Below are positions 1 to 8,354 of a stretch of 40,196 bases of DNA, in pieces. Origin of the DNA: Bacteroidales bacterium (GTDB lineage Bacteria; Bacteroidota; Bacteroidia; Bacteroidales; UBA1715); the NCBI GenBank assembly GCA_017618935.1, contig JAFZTG010000025.1, positions 1 to 40,196 of the forward strand. The letters run 5' to 3'. The number at the start of each line of letters is the position of its first letter. Within the stretch, counting starts at the first letter, position 1. The notes below the pieces were generated by a model. That model did not search any database. It saw only the letters and a program-made list of their open reading frames with translations, and was not told the DNA's origin. A program made the position numbers and the translations under genes.

Positions 1-972
1 AACCACACACTTGAACTTACCCACACACAACCCATTGTGGTTGACGACACGAAATCAGACAAGGGAATCATGCTTCAAGATGGAACACTCAAAATAACAA
101 ACCTACCACAAAATCAACCATTACAAATTCCACTATTTACAAACGAAAAGCATATTGCCGCACTCACAATAACAAATGCGTCAGACATCCAAGCAACAAT
201 AACTATCGATAGCGTTTTTAACTATGTGACAAACAAAGCTATATCAAATGGTAGAAAAAAGGAATACGAATTTGTAAACCTCACGTGGCACATAACATCA
301 ACAAATACCGAGACAGAACTAACGCTATTTTGGGACGCTGCCGACGAGCTCCCCTATTTTGAACCATTTGACTGTACCATATATCATTACGAAGAAAACA
401 AATGGAAAGACATAGAAATATCTCTTGAAAAATCACAAACCACAACTACTTGCAACGCCAATGGATTCTTTACCGTAGGTAACAAACTGATAGTATTACC
501 TATCCGTATTTCCGCCCTTGAGTGCAAACTATTTGCAGATTACAATTGTATAGAATGGGAATCTAATCCGAAACTTGATGGTCATTTGGAAAAATCATAT
601 GACGGCATGCTATTTTTCACCATTGCCGAATGTGTTCAAGCGCCCTATCTCGATTACGACATACAACATCCTATTGTGTATTATCGCATAGCAACAACCA
701 ACGAAGACGGAAGCATCACCTATTCCGACATACAGTCTATAATCCGAAGCACATACGATGAAATACGAATATCAGGAAATTCAATTCAATATATTGGAAA
801 TGACAAAATTACAAGCATCACATTATACGATACGCAAGGGAAAATCATAAGAGCAACGAAAGAGAAAAACCTGACCTTTGCCAATCTTTCAAGAGGAATT
901 TACGTTGTAGTAATTCAAACGGACAATACAAGCATACGACAAAAAGTGCAATTATTGCAACCATTGGAGTAA
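1..972 (+). CDS. Secreted T9SS cargo protein, 3' part (5' end outside window)
   Basis: The reading frame is open from base 1 to the TAA at 970-972 (323 residues), so the true start lies upstream of the window; the in-frame GTG at 37 is not a convincing start. Most of the visible part is beta-rich, with many Thr, Asn and Ile residues, and shows no catalytic motif I recognise. A stretch with YYRIATTNEDGS resembles the end of a fibronectin-type or Ig-like domain. The last 70 or so residues (ITLYDTQGKI, then NLSRGIYVVVIQ, then a basic RQKVQL tail) fit a type A C-terminal sorting domain of the type IX secretion system. Known of the family: such proteins cross the outer membrane by T9SS and the tail is cleaved. 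Inference: an exported surface or extracellular protein of unknown activity, whose functional domain is probably upstream of base 1. Confidence 0.75.
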   Translation, partial: NHTLELTHTQPIVVDDTKSDKGIMLQDGTLKITNLPQNQPLQIPLFTNEKHIAALTITNASDIQATITIDSVFNYVTNKAISNGRKKEYEFVNLTWHITSTNTETELTLFWDAADELPYFEPFDCTIYHYEENKWKDIEISLEKSQTTTTCNANGFFTVGNKLIVLPIRISALECKLFADYNCIEWESNPKLDGHLEKSYDGMLFFTIAECVQAPYLDYDIQHPIVYYRIATTNEDGSITYSDIQSIIRSTYDEIRISGNSIQYIGNDKITSITLYDTQGKIIRATKEKNLTFANLSRGIYVVVIQTDNTSIRQKVQLLQPLE

Positions 973-1000
973 ATACAACGAAAAAAATGATAGAATTATT

Positions 1001-1030
1001 TGTAGAAACGCGCCATGGCACGTCTCTACA
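1001..1030. repeat. 30-bp imperfect palindrome between convergent genes
   Basis: The left half TGTAGAAACGCGCCA (1001-1015) and the reverse complement of the right half (1016-1030, TGTAGAGACGTGCCA) agree at 13 of 15 positions. It lies in the 64-nt gap between the T9SS cargo gene (ends 972) and the aminotransferase gene (ends 1037). A hairpin there could terminate transcription from both sides, although the flanks are AT-rich rather than clean T tracts. From memory, palindromes built around GTAGAGACG...CGTCTCTAC are common in many bacterial genomes, including Bacteroidota, so this is probably one copy of a dispersed element. I saw no second copy in this window. Confidence 0.75.
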
Positions 1031-1036
1031 TTTGTA

Positions 1037-2353
1037 TTATTGTTTATGTACCTCGTTAAATAATTTAGCGCGGTCTTTCAACAAATCAATCTTATGTTGT
1101 GACATTTGCGACGTACACGCACGCAACCCTTGTCGTTCGCTACCCGTAATGTCAAGCGTAATGGCACTAATACCATAATACAGCAATTCGGCAAGCAACT
1201 CGCCTCCCGTCATTCCAGGATAGCCAATCGTGAAATAGAAACCGTCACCGACAGGGTTTTCCATATCCTTGTCGTACACGATTTCAAAGCCATTTTGCGT
1301 GAAGATGTCTTTCGCCTGTTTTGCCCGTCTTCCATATTCAAGAATATCGTTGCGGAAGTTGTATGTTCCGTCGTTTGCCGCCTTCAAAATGGCTGTAAAC
1401 GCATATTGAGCAGAATATGCTGTTCCCGAAGTCAAGGCATACACGGCACCATAAATCATTGCACGCCCCAACTCCTCTTGTGCGTAGAAACGAAGCAAGT
1501 CGGGATATTTTTTCATATATAACGCATTGGAAATCACCAACGAAGCAATACGTTGTCCTGCATAACTGAATGCCTTTGAAGCCGAAATCAACAAGATATA
1601 ATTGTCGGTGTATTTTGCCACCGTCGGTTGAAACGGAGCAACGCCCGGCTGACCATAATCTTTACGAAAATCCATGGCAAAATATGCCAAGTCTTCAATA
1701 ATCACAATATCGTATTTGTTGGAAATCTCTGCAATAATTCGCAATTCCGTGTCGGTGAAACTAATCCACGACGGGTTGTTCGGGCTGGAATACACGATAG
1801 TTGCCACATCACCCTTCTCGCAATATGACTCCAATTTCGCACGAAGCGCCTCGCCACGAAACTTGTACACGTCAAACGTCTCGAATGGCAAGCCCATCAT
1901 TTTCAATTGCTGTTTCTGAACAGGAAATCCAGGGTCGATGAACAAAGTCTTTGTTTTTTTCGCATCACGACGACCAGCGGTCAAAAAAGCGGCAAAACTT
2001 GCCTGCATAGAGCCGACAGTCGGCACGCAACATTCAGCGTCAACGTCAATATCAAGGTAATTTTCTACGAAACGTGACATTTCGTTCTTCAATTCTGGCA
2101 TACCTTCAATAGGAGGATAAATCGAAGCGCAACCATTTTGCAGAGCCTCTATTTCTGCTTTCACGCCAACTTGAGCGGGAGCCAAGCCTGGCACGCCCAT
2201 TTCCATCTTCACAAATTCAATTCCCGTTTCCGCTTCAATATCACGGACAACCTTCACGATTTGGCGAATAGACGCCTTTCCCACATTCTTTATACCATTT
2301 GCCGCAAGAGCTTTATCTACGACTTCCCTTGGAATTATTGTTTCTTGTTTCAT
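1037..2353 (-). CDS. PLP-dependent aminotransferase, class I/II (fold type I)
   Basis: A 438-residue cytosolic enzyme that should transfer an amino group between an amino acid and a 2-oxoacid using pyridoxal phosphate. Visible motifs: an NPSW segment in the YSSPNNPSW block, the DLAYFAMDF segment, and SASKAFSYAGQR with the presumed PLP Schiff-base lysine near residue 260. The substrate cannot be read from sequence. The ATG at 2353 (MKQETIIPRE) is preferred because the upstream extension starts inside the neighbouring peptidase gene, and the Bacteroidota version of this family begins at about this point. That start lies 41 nt inside the 3' end of the M1 peptidase gene, so the two are probably co-transcribed and may be translationally coupled. 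It is the last gene of the minus-strand block and faces a palindrome that may end the transcript. Confidence 0.9.
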   Translation of the reverse strand: MKQETIIPREVVDKALAANGIKNVGKASIRQIVKVVRDIEAETGIEFVKMEMGVPGLAPAQVGVKAEIEALQNGCASIYPPIEGMPELKNEMSRFVENYLDIDVDAECCVPTVGSMQASFAAFLTAGRRDAKKTKTLFIDPGFPVQKQQLKMMGLPFETFDVYKFRGEALRAKLESYCEKGDVATIVYSSPNNPSWISFTDTELRIIAEISNKYDIVIIEDLAYFAMDFRKDYGQPGVAPFQPTVAKYTDNYILLISASKAFSYAGQRIASLVISNALYMKKYPDLLRFYAQEELGRAMIYGAVYALTSGTAYSAQYAFTAILKAANDGTYNFRNDILEYGRRAKQAKDIFTQNGFEIVYDKDMENPVGDGFYFTIGYPGMTGGELLAELLYYGISAITLDITGSERQGLRACTSQMSQHKIDLLKDRAKLFNEVHKQ

Positions 2354-4154
2354 TATCTTTAAACTTTTTAACTTTTTCGTTGACAAAATACGAATTTGCC
2401 GTATTAAAATACAAAATTCTTCCCGATAAATCCCCATATTTTTTTATGACAACTCCGTCGGTCGTTATGGGGATGTTGACGACTTGGTTATCTCGTAAAT
2501 TATTACCGACAAATATCTTAGGGGCTTTCTCGCCTATTGAATCCTTCAAAATAAACGTAATTGGCATTTTGAAAGACGTATCGGCATTCTTCCAACGCAA
2601 CTGCATATACGACACGGGTGCCAATGTTTCTATCGTATCGGTTACGTCAAGGGTGAAAGCAACCTTGTCCCTATACTCGGCCATTTCGTCCCTTGGTATC
2701 CAACGCCATTCCAAAACAGGTTGTTTTTCGGAATAAAGATATTGATTAAAATACCACGAATAATCAGTTCCCGTTTTTTCATTCACATAATCGGTAAAGT
2801 CCTTTACCGTAACGATTTTATAGCGACGAGAAAGGTTATATGACTTGATAATGTCGAAGAACAAACTATCGTTGTTCATCACATATCGCAGTCCTTTCAG
2901 GCACCATGCGCCTTTCACGTAAGGGTCTATGTCGTGATAATCCCAGAAATTCACGTCACGCGGCCCGACAACCGGTCGGATATTCTTAATGGAACCAGAC
3001 CAAATTTTTGCATAACGGTCGCTCTCCTTCCTGTTGTACAACTTTTCCACGTACAAGAATTCCGAATACATGGCAAAACCTTCGTGAATGAACACATCGG
3101 CGTAATCATCGACGGAAACACTGTTACCCCACCATTCGTGAGCCGTCTCGTGAACTATGATGTAATCAAAATTGAAATGGGAATTCTTGAAACCGTTACC
3201 ATACGCAATGGCTGTCTGATGTTCCATTCCTTCATACGGACTTTCCACGAGTTTGAAATTTTCCTTTCCCCACGGATACGGACAAAAGAAATCCTCGTAT
3301 GCGGCAATCACGTTTTTCGTCTGTGCGAACGAAGCCTGTGCTTTTTCCAAATCTTCGGGCAAAACATAATAATCAAGGCGGAACGTATCTTCCAGGCCAT
3401 GGTATTCTTCGCCAAAATTGACAAAGTCACCAATGTAGAACGTCATATTATAACTATTGATGGTGTAATTGGTCTGCCATGTCCACAACTCCCGATTATC
3501 GACAGTTTCATGCGAAACTAACATACCATTTGAAACAGCCGTCAGCCCCAAAGGCGCATCAATCCGCATTCTCATTCCCCGTTCGGGTTCATCAGACAAA
3601 TGGTCTTTGCACGGAAGCCAACAACTTGCGCCAAGCGTCTCACACGTTACACCGCACCACGGCTTTCCCGCCGACGACGTTTTCCAAACCATACCTCCCT
3701 CCCAGGGCGGACGAACCGCTTCGACAGGAGTTCCGCCATATTCACACGTCAAACGATGTTCTTCTGCCACAGAAAAATTCGTCGGAAGTTTTATAAAAAT
3801 TGCATTGTATTCCCGTCTATAGTCATGAATTGGCGTTCCGTCAATTGAAATGTCGAATATGTCCAATTTTGACGACAAATCGAGTTGCATAACGGTTTGC
3901 GTGGAATCCACAAACAAGAAATCCATGGACACCAATCCCTTTATTGACTTTGTTTCTGGAAAAACGGCAACAGAAATATCGTAAAACCGAACATCGTAAC
4001 ACGAGCGAAACCGTGTCAACGTTCCGTGAAGACTATCGGCACGGGTAAATTCAGGATATTTCTTCTTGTTTTTGGGATTACCGCCAGCCGTCGCGTCAAT
4101 AGAATACATCGCGCAACACACACACAATACTATGACGGCAACAATCCGTTTCAC
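2313..4154 (-). CDS. M1 family metallopeptidase, exported
   Basis: About 613 residues. An N-terminal signal peptide (MKRIVAVIVLCVCC...) indicates export, probably to the periplasm. The zinc site is complete: HETAH at about 335-339, then 18 residues, then the third zinc ligand Glu at about 358 in the HEGFA segment, which is the HExxH-X18-E pattern of M1 aminopeptidases. The exopeptidase GAMEN motif appears as GMEH, a variant I associate with Bacteroidota members. Expected activity is removal of N-terminal residues from peptides. I placed the start at the GTG at 4154, giving a GTGA overlap with the TGA of the beta-barrel gene; a GTG one codon upstream (4157) is equally open. Length is shorter than the approx. 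850-residue aminopeptidase N class, so the C-terminal helical domain is reduced or absent. Confidence 0.9.
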   Translation of the reverse strand: MKRIVAVIVLCVCCAMYSIDATAGGNPKNKKKYPEFTRADSLHGTLTRFRSCYDVRFYDISVAVFPETKSIKGLVSMDFLFVDSTQTVMQLDLSSKLDIFDISIDGTPIHDYRREYNAIFIKLPTNFSVAEEHRLTCEYGGTPVEAVRPPWEGGMVWKTSSAGKPWCGVTCETLGASCWLPCKDHLSDEPERGMRMRIDAPLGLTAVSNGMLVSHETVDNRELWTWQTNYTINSYNMTFYIGDFVNFGEEYHGLEDTFRLDYYVLPEDLEKAQASFAQTKNVIAAYEDFFCPYPWGKENFKLVESPYEGMEHQTAIAYGNGFKNSHFNFDYIIVHETAHEWWGNSVSVDDYADVFIHEGFAMYSEFLYVEKLYNRKESDRYAKIWSGSIKNIRPVVGPRDVNFWDYHDIDPYVKGAWCLKGLRYVMNNDSLFFDIIKSYNLSRRYKIVTVKDFTDYVNEKTGTDYSWYFNQYLYSEKQPVLEWRWIPRDEMAEYRDKVAFTLDVTDTIETLAPVSYMQLRWKNADTSFKMPITFILKDSIGEKAPKIFVGNNLRDNQVVNIPITTDGVVIKKYGDLSGRILYFNTANSYFVNEKVKKFKDNETRNNNSKGSRR

Positions 4155-4726
4155 CACGTATAACCAACACCAAGCGTTAAACTTCTATCGTAAATGTCGA
4201 GCCCAACAAGAGCCGACAGATTATTATTCAAGACGTACACGACTCCACCGACAAGGTTGAACCAGATATCGTGATTTGGTACGGTGTATCTATAATTGTT
4301 CTCTATTTCGTTATCGTATTTTGTTTCTTTTACTATGAAACCAATTCCACCATACACTAACAGATTTCGTTTCACGCCACGACCAAAGCCCACATTGAAG
4401 CTGTTTTCCACAAACGAAACCTCCTTTTGCCGAGTACCCTCACCATTACATTCCACGCCGTCAATAACATAGCGACGGCCAAAGTTGGATTTTGCCTCAA
4501 GGAAATACGAAATCCTATCCTCGCCATTGTGAATGAAAAGACTACCTCCGAATTGCAACGACGGGACATTTGCCTCCGCAAAAACCGTCACCTTGCTATT
4601 TCTCTGATAAAAATCGGTTGACAGAGAATCTGTTTCATCGTTCGTGAAGAAATTTATCTGGGCAAACATGGTTTGCGTCAGTAATAAAGAAACAACTAAT
4701 AATATAAAAGACAATTTCTTACGCAT
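4151..4726 (-). CDS. Small outer-membrane beta-barrel-like protein
   Basis: A 191-residue protein with a clear signal peptide (MRKKLSFILLVVSLLLTQTMFAQ) ending in a typical Bacteroidota cleavage region. The mature part alternates polar and hydrophobic residues, has many Gly and aromatic residues (FGRGVKRNLLVYGGIGF, LVGGVVYVLNNN), and ends in a terminal aromatic residue (GVGYTW), as outer-membrane barrels usually do. With about 170 mature residues it could form an eight-stranded barrel of the OmpX/OmpW size class. No specific family was recognised. It sits between the genes for an M3 and an M1 peptidase, with a 16-nt gap upstream and a 4-nt overlap downstream, so it is transcribed with them. 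A function in peptide handling would be guesswork. Confidence 0.7.
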   Translation of the reverse strand: MRKKLSFILLVVSLLLTQTMFAQINFFTNDETDSLSTDFYQRNSKVTVFAEANVPSLQFGGSLFIHNGEDRISYFLEAKSNFGRRYVIDGVECNGEGTRQKEVSFVENSFNVGFGRGVKRNLLVYGGIGFIVKETKYDNEIENNYRYTVPNHDIWFNLVGGVVYVLNNNLSALVGLDIYDRSLTLGVGYTW

Positions 4727-4742
4727 TTTATCTCAACCAATA

Positions 4743-6458
4743 CTATAAACACTTTATTTCATTATACACAAAATCGGCAAGTTCCTTTACGTACTCATAC
4801 GAAAACGAGAATTGTATGCCAGCCGCCTCATAAATTTCGGGAATCGACTTGGTATAGCCAAGTTTCATAAACACCTCGTAGTGTTCCAACGCCTTTTGCG
4901 GATTTTCCTTGTATTGTTTCCACAAAGCAATGGCACCAAGTTGGGCAAAACCATATTCAATGTAATAAAACGGCACTTCAAATATATGTAACTGCTTCTG
5001 CCACGTGCATTTACGTATATGTTCCAAGCCACTCCAATCTGGTCCGTCTTCGCTTTTAAATTCATCAAGAATTTTCATCCATTGCGATTCTCTTTCGGCA
5101 ATCGTGTGTGTAGGATTTTCGTAGAGCCAATGTTGGAACTTGTCAACAATGGCAATCCACGGCAACACGTTGAGAACGCCTTCCAACTGAGCTTTTTTCG
5201 CCCGTTTCAAGTCGTTTTCGTCCGAAAAGAAGAAATGCCAATGTTCCATCGAAATCAGTTCCATACTCATTGAAGCCAATTCGGCAACTTCTGACGGCAA
5301 ATCCTTGAACTCTACCAATGGTAACTCAGCCGAGACAATTGAATGGATCGCGTGTCCGCCTTCGTGAACAAGCGTCTCAACATCATGCAACGTGCCAGCC
5401 GCATTCATAAAAATAAACGGCACATTGCTCTCGTACAACGGATTATTGTAACCACCAGGGGCTTTTCCCACACGGGATTCCAAGTCCCAATACCCGTTGT
5501 CGGCCAAGAGTTGCAGACATTTGCCATAGAACGGTTTTATTTCTGTAAAACAAGCAATTGTCTTGGCAATAAAATCCTTGGTGTCAGTGAACGGTTTCAG
5601 CGGAACCTTCTGGTCGGCATCCACGTCCATATCCCACGGGCGAAGCGTGGCAAGTCCCAGTTTTTGTTTACGTTCCTTGTTGAACGCCGACAAAATGGGC
5701 GGAACAGCTTTCTGAATAGCAGAATGGAAGGCAAAACAATCCTCTTTGGTGTAATCGAAACGACAAAGACTCTTGAACTTATAATCCCTGAAATTGTCAA
5801 AACCCGCATTTTGAGCGATTGTATGACGTTTTGCAATCATTTGGGACAAATTATCGTTCAACGCTTTTTCGTCTTGCAGACGACGATTTTGAATCATCAT
5901 ATAGACCGTTTCGCGAACACTTCTGTCCGTATTTTTCAAAAAGACGTTGGCCTGCTGCAAGGTTTTCGTTCCCTTATAATCAATCGTCATTTGCGACGTG
6001 ATGTTCCCGTACTCCTGCTCCATCGTCTGCACATCGGCAATCAGCGGCACATTTTCCTCACGGAACAACGCTTCACGCTGTTGCATAGCACGTTTCATAA
6101 TGCGATACTCCCCGTCAAGTTTCTGAAAATACTCGCTGGCAAGACATTTTTTGTCCAGTGCGTTGGAGCATTTTGAAATTTCAGGGTCGATTTCAGTAAC
6201 GAATGTGTTAAAAGAGTCACGCAACGCTGTATTTGCCGTGTCGCATGTCATTTTTATGTAACGCCACGACATATCTTCTTCCAGCACTGCTTCCAACTCG
6301 CTCCGATACGCCAAGAACGTCTTCATAGATTCTTCAGAATCAATGACATACGATTGTAACTTTTCAAAATACGGACGAACGTCCTCCCACGATTGTATCT
6401 GCAAATCGGGAGAAACGAATTTTCGTTTTTGTTTTGCCTGTTCCAACAAACTACTCAT
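4743..6458 (-). CDS. M3 family oligoendopeptidase (PepF-like)
   Basis: A 571-residue zinc metallopeptidase with no signal peptide, so cytosolic. The M3 signature HEGGHAIH places the zinc-binding HExxH at about residues 365-369, and the downstream ELASMSMELISMEHW segment supplies the expected third Glu ligand about 25 residues later. The N-terminal 200 residues are helical and charged, as in the oligoendopeptidase F group. Known of the family: it degrades short peptides, for example products of Clp proteolysis or imported oligopeptides. Its ATG overlaps the stop of the DUF5606 gene by 8 nt (ATGAGTAG), suggesting coupled translation. Length is normal for the family (about 560-600). Confidence 0.92.
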   Translation of the reverse strand: MSSLLEQAKQKRKFVSPDLQIQSWEDVRPYFEKLQSYVIDSEESMKTFLAYRSELEAVLEEDMSWRYIKMTCDTANTALRDSFNTFVTEIDPEISKCSNALDKKCLASEYFQKLDGEYRIMKRAMQQREALFREENVPLIADVQTMEQEYGNITSQMTIDYKGTKTLQQANVFLKNTDRSVRETVYMMIQNRRLQDEKALNDNLSQMIAKRHTIAQNAGFDNFRDYKFKSLCRFDYTKEDCFAFHSAIQKAVPPILSAFNKERKQKLGLATLRPWDMDVDADQKVPLKPFTDTKDFIAKTIACFTEIKPFYGKCLQLLADNGYWDLESRVGKAPGGYNNPLYESNVPFIFMNAAGTLHDVETLVHEGGHAIHSIVSAELPLVEFKDLPSEVAELASMSMELISMEHWHFFFSDENDLKRAKKAQLEGVLNVLPWIAIVDKFQHWLYENPTHTIAERESQWMKILDEFKSEDGPDWSGLEHIRKCTWQKQLHIFEVPFYYIEYGFAQLGAIALWKQYKENPQKALEHYEVFMKLGYTKSIPEIYEAAGIQFSFSYEYVKELADFVYNEIKCL

Positions 6459-6990
6459 TTTTCTTTGTAGTCTTTTTCGTCGTTGTTTTCTTTGGTTTTG
6501 CTTCTGTTTCTTCCTTTGCAGCAGCTTTTTTCGCCGTTGCTTTCGGTTTTGTTTCCTTTACTTCTTCTGTTTTTTCGGCAGCTTTCTTTTCCGCTTTTTT
6601 CTGTTCATCAAAATTCAACATATTTTGAGACAGCAAGATATTGTACCAATTAAGCACTTTCTTCATATCGGAAACATACACGCGCTCCTTGTCGTAGTCA
6701 GGCAAAATGTCACCGAAATACTCCTTGATTTCTTCGCTACTTGACTTTGATGTAACCGACGTTTTTCCTTTGTTCTCAATCTTGTAGATTTTCTCAAATA
6801 TCTGAGCCAGAGGAATTTCCTCGTCATCAGTATAAATGGCAATGTCTTCCAAAGCACTTACTTTTGAAGAAAAATACACTGGCATTTTTTGATGCGTTTC
6901 CAACGACTCAACAATGATACTTTTTGTTGATTGGGCTACAAGTTTGAACAAACCTGAATATCCCGAAATTGATAAAATGTCTTTTAACAT
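6451..6990 (-). CDS. DUF5606 family protein with Lys/Ala-rich tail
   Basis: A 179-residue cytosolic protein. The first 130 or so residues (MLKDILSISGYSGLFKLVAQ..., then VSDMKKVLNWYNILL) match what I know as DUF5606, a Bacteroidota family of unknown function. The last 50 residues are a low-complexity run rich in Lys, Ala, Glu and Thr (KKAEKKAAEKTEE, then KKTTTKKTTKKNE) that resembles histone-H1-like tails and is probably disordered and nucleic-acid binding, though that is only inference. It lies 20 nt downstream of the J-domain gene and overlaps the M3 peptidase gene by 8 nt. No catalytic motif is visible. Confidence 0.8.
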   Translation of the reverse strand: MLKDILSISGYSGLFKLVAQSTKSIIVESLETHQKMPVYFSSKVSALEDIAIYTDDEEIPLAQIFEKIYKIENKGKTSVTSKSSSEEIKEYFGDILPDYDKERVYVSDMKKVLNWYNILLSQNMLNFDEQKKAEKKAAEKTEEVKETKPKATAKKAAAKEETEAKPKKTTTKKTTKKNE

Positions 6991-7010
6991 ATTACAAGTG
7001 TTTATAATTA

Positions 7011-7772
7011 TTAATTGATATTTCTTTGTTTTTTGATTTTCTCGTATGCCTCGTTTATTTTCTTAAACTTCTCTGTAGCAGACCGTTGTACATCCTCGCC
7101 CAAATGACTCACCTTGTCGGGATGATATTTGACGGCCATTTTCTTGTATGCCTTCCTCACCTCGTCATCGGTTGCCGACGACGAAATTTCCAAAACGGTG
7201 TAAGCACTTTCCAAATCATCGTAGAATGTTGCCTTGATTGATTCTGCGTCAGCCGACGAAATCCCTAAACCATTCGCAATTGTTTGAATCACATCGAGTT
7301 CACTCCTATCAATTGAACCATCACTTTGAGCAATAGTATACAACAAATGCAACAATTCCAAACGAGAGGCATACGGCATATTTTGGCGAATCTCGCTACA
7401 AACTTGCGTAAGAGGAATATCCTTTTGCAACACGTCACGCAAGGCGTGTAACAGTTGCGTGGCCTTGGTTTCGCCGAAAGAGCCCAACAAATAGCGTTTC
7501 ACATAGTCCAGTTCCGATTTCTTCACGACGCCGTCGGCTTTCATTACGGCAGCAATCAGTACTAACAAGGAACTATAAAAATCGCGTTGCGACATTTGCT
7601 GGCGACTTTGCTGCCAATTTTGTCTCCGACTTGTATTTTCCTCACCGCTAATTTGCTGACCTGCAGTGATATTATCGAACATAGAACCGATGGCACCACC
7701 AATCAACGCACCAATCACGCCACCTGTGGCAAACCCTATTCCCGCTCCTATCAATCGACCTAAACAAGCCAT
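7011..7772 (-). CDS. TerB-like plus J-domain co-chaperone (DjlA-like)
   Basis: A 253-residue protein in three parts. Residues 1-33 are a Gly/Ala/Ile-rich hydrophobic segment (GAGIGFATGGVIGALIGGAIG), probably a glycine-zipper membrane anchor. Residues about 60-175 form a helical TerB-type domain (SLLVLIAAVMKADG, then LLYTIAQSDGSID), with the acidic repeats typical of that fold. Residues about 187-250 form a J domain with an intact HPD tripeptide (MAVKYHPDK), the motif that stimulates DnaK ATPase. The domain order matches DjlA, the membrane-anchored DnaJ-like co-chaperone of Proteobacteria. The start codon directly follows the coaE stop (TAAATG, no gap). Confidence 0.85.
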   Translation of the reverse strand: MACLGRLIGAGIGFATGGVIGALIGGAIGSMFDNITAGQQISGEENTSRRQNWQQSRQQMSQRDFYSSLLVLIAAVMKADGVVKKSELDYVKRYLLGSFGETKATQLLHALRDVLQKDIPLTQVCSEIRQNMPYASRLELLHLLYTIAQSDGSIDRSELDVIQTIANGLGISSADAESIKATFYDDLESAYTVLEISSSATDDEVRKAYKKMAVKYHPDKVSHLGEDVQRSATEKFKKINEAYEKIKKQRNIN

Positions 7773-8354
7773 TTACAATTGTTTTAACGTATTATAGACC
7801 TCCATCACCTGAGGAATCACAAAGGTATCATTATTTTCAATAATAAAATCGGCATTTTGTACGGCTTTTTCAACAGACGGCTGATTTTTTATCCGTGCCA
7901 TCACTGATTCATACGAACACGAATCACGCCGCATCACGCGTTGAATGCGGATTTCATCGTTTGCCACAACCGCAATCGATTTCTTGAAATTCTTATACAA
8001 ATCGGTTTCATACAACAAGGCCGTCTCCATTATTGTAAACGGAGCGTGCTGTTTCTCGCTCCACGCCACATAATCGTTCCATACGGCAGGATGCACAATG
8101 GAATTAACCTTTGTGAGTAAATCCGCATCCGAAAATATTGCCTTCGCCATCATCTCCTTTTGCAAACAACCGTTTTTGTAAATCTCATTTCCAACCAAAC
8201 GAATCAAGTTGTTTTTTATGTTTTCGTCGGTGTTCATAAGTTTTTTTGCCCTTGAATCGCTATCATATACGGGGATTCGCAAACAAGAGAAAACGCGTGC
8301 CACAACACTTTTCCCGCAGCCAATGCCACCCGTTAACGCAATATAGTTATTCAT
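7773..8354 (-). CDS. coaE: Dephospho-CoA kinase
   Basis: A 193-residue cytosolic kinase that phosphorylates the 3'-OH of the ribose in dephospho-CoA, the last step of coenzyme A synthesis. The P-loop GGIGCGKS is at residues 9-16, followed by the family's VYDSDSRAKKLM segment with the catalytic-region Asp residues, and the lid-region HPAVW and METALLYE blocks. Length fits the family (about 200). I chose the ATG at 8354 (MNNYIALTGG); a TTG-started extension of four residues is less likely. The start overlaps the ybbR stop in an 8-nt ATGAATAA, and the stop abuts the next gene. Placement of coaE after ybbR and yajC is a gene order I know from other Bacteroidota. Confidence 0.95.
   Translation of the reverse strand: MNNYIALTGGIGCGKSVVARVFSCLRIPVYDSDSRAKKLMNTDENIKNNLIRLVGNEIYKNGCLQKEMMAKAIFSDADLLTKVNSIVHPAVWNDYVAWSEKQHAPFTIMETALLYETDLYKNFKKSIAVVANDEIRIQRVMRRDSCSYESVMARIKNQPSVEKAVQNADFIIENNDTFVIPQVMEVYNTLKQL

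Noticed and set aside
987..1178. Short plus-strand open frame running through the 30-bp palindrome
   Set aside because: It overlaps the aminotransferase 3' end in antisense and includes the palindrome; no coding features.
5343..6176. A 277-codon plus-strand open frame inside the M3 peptidase gene
   Set aside because: Fully antisense to a complete metallopeptidase with an intact active site; no start signal or family match.
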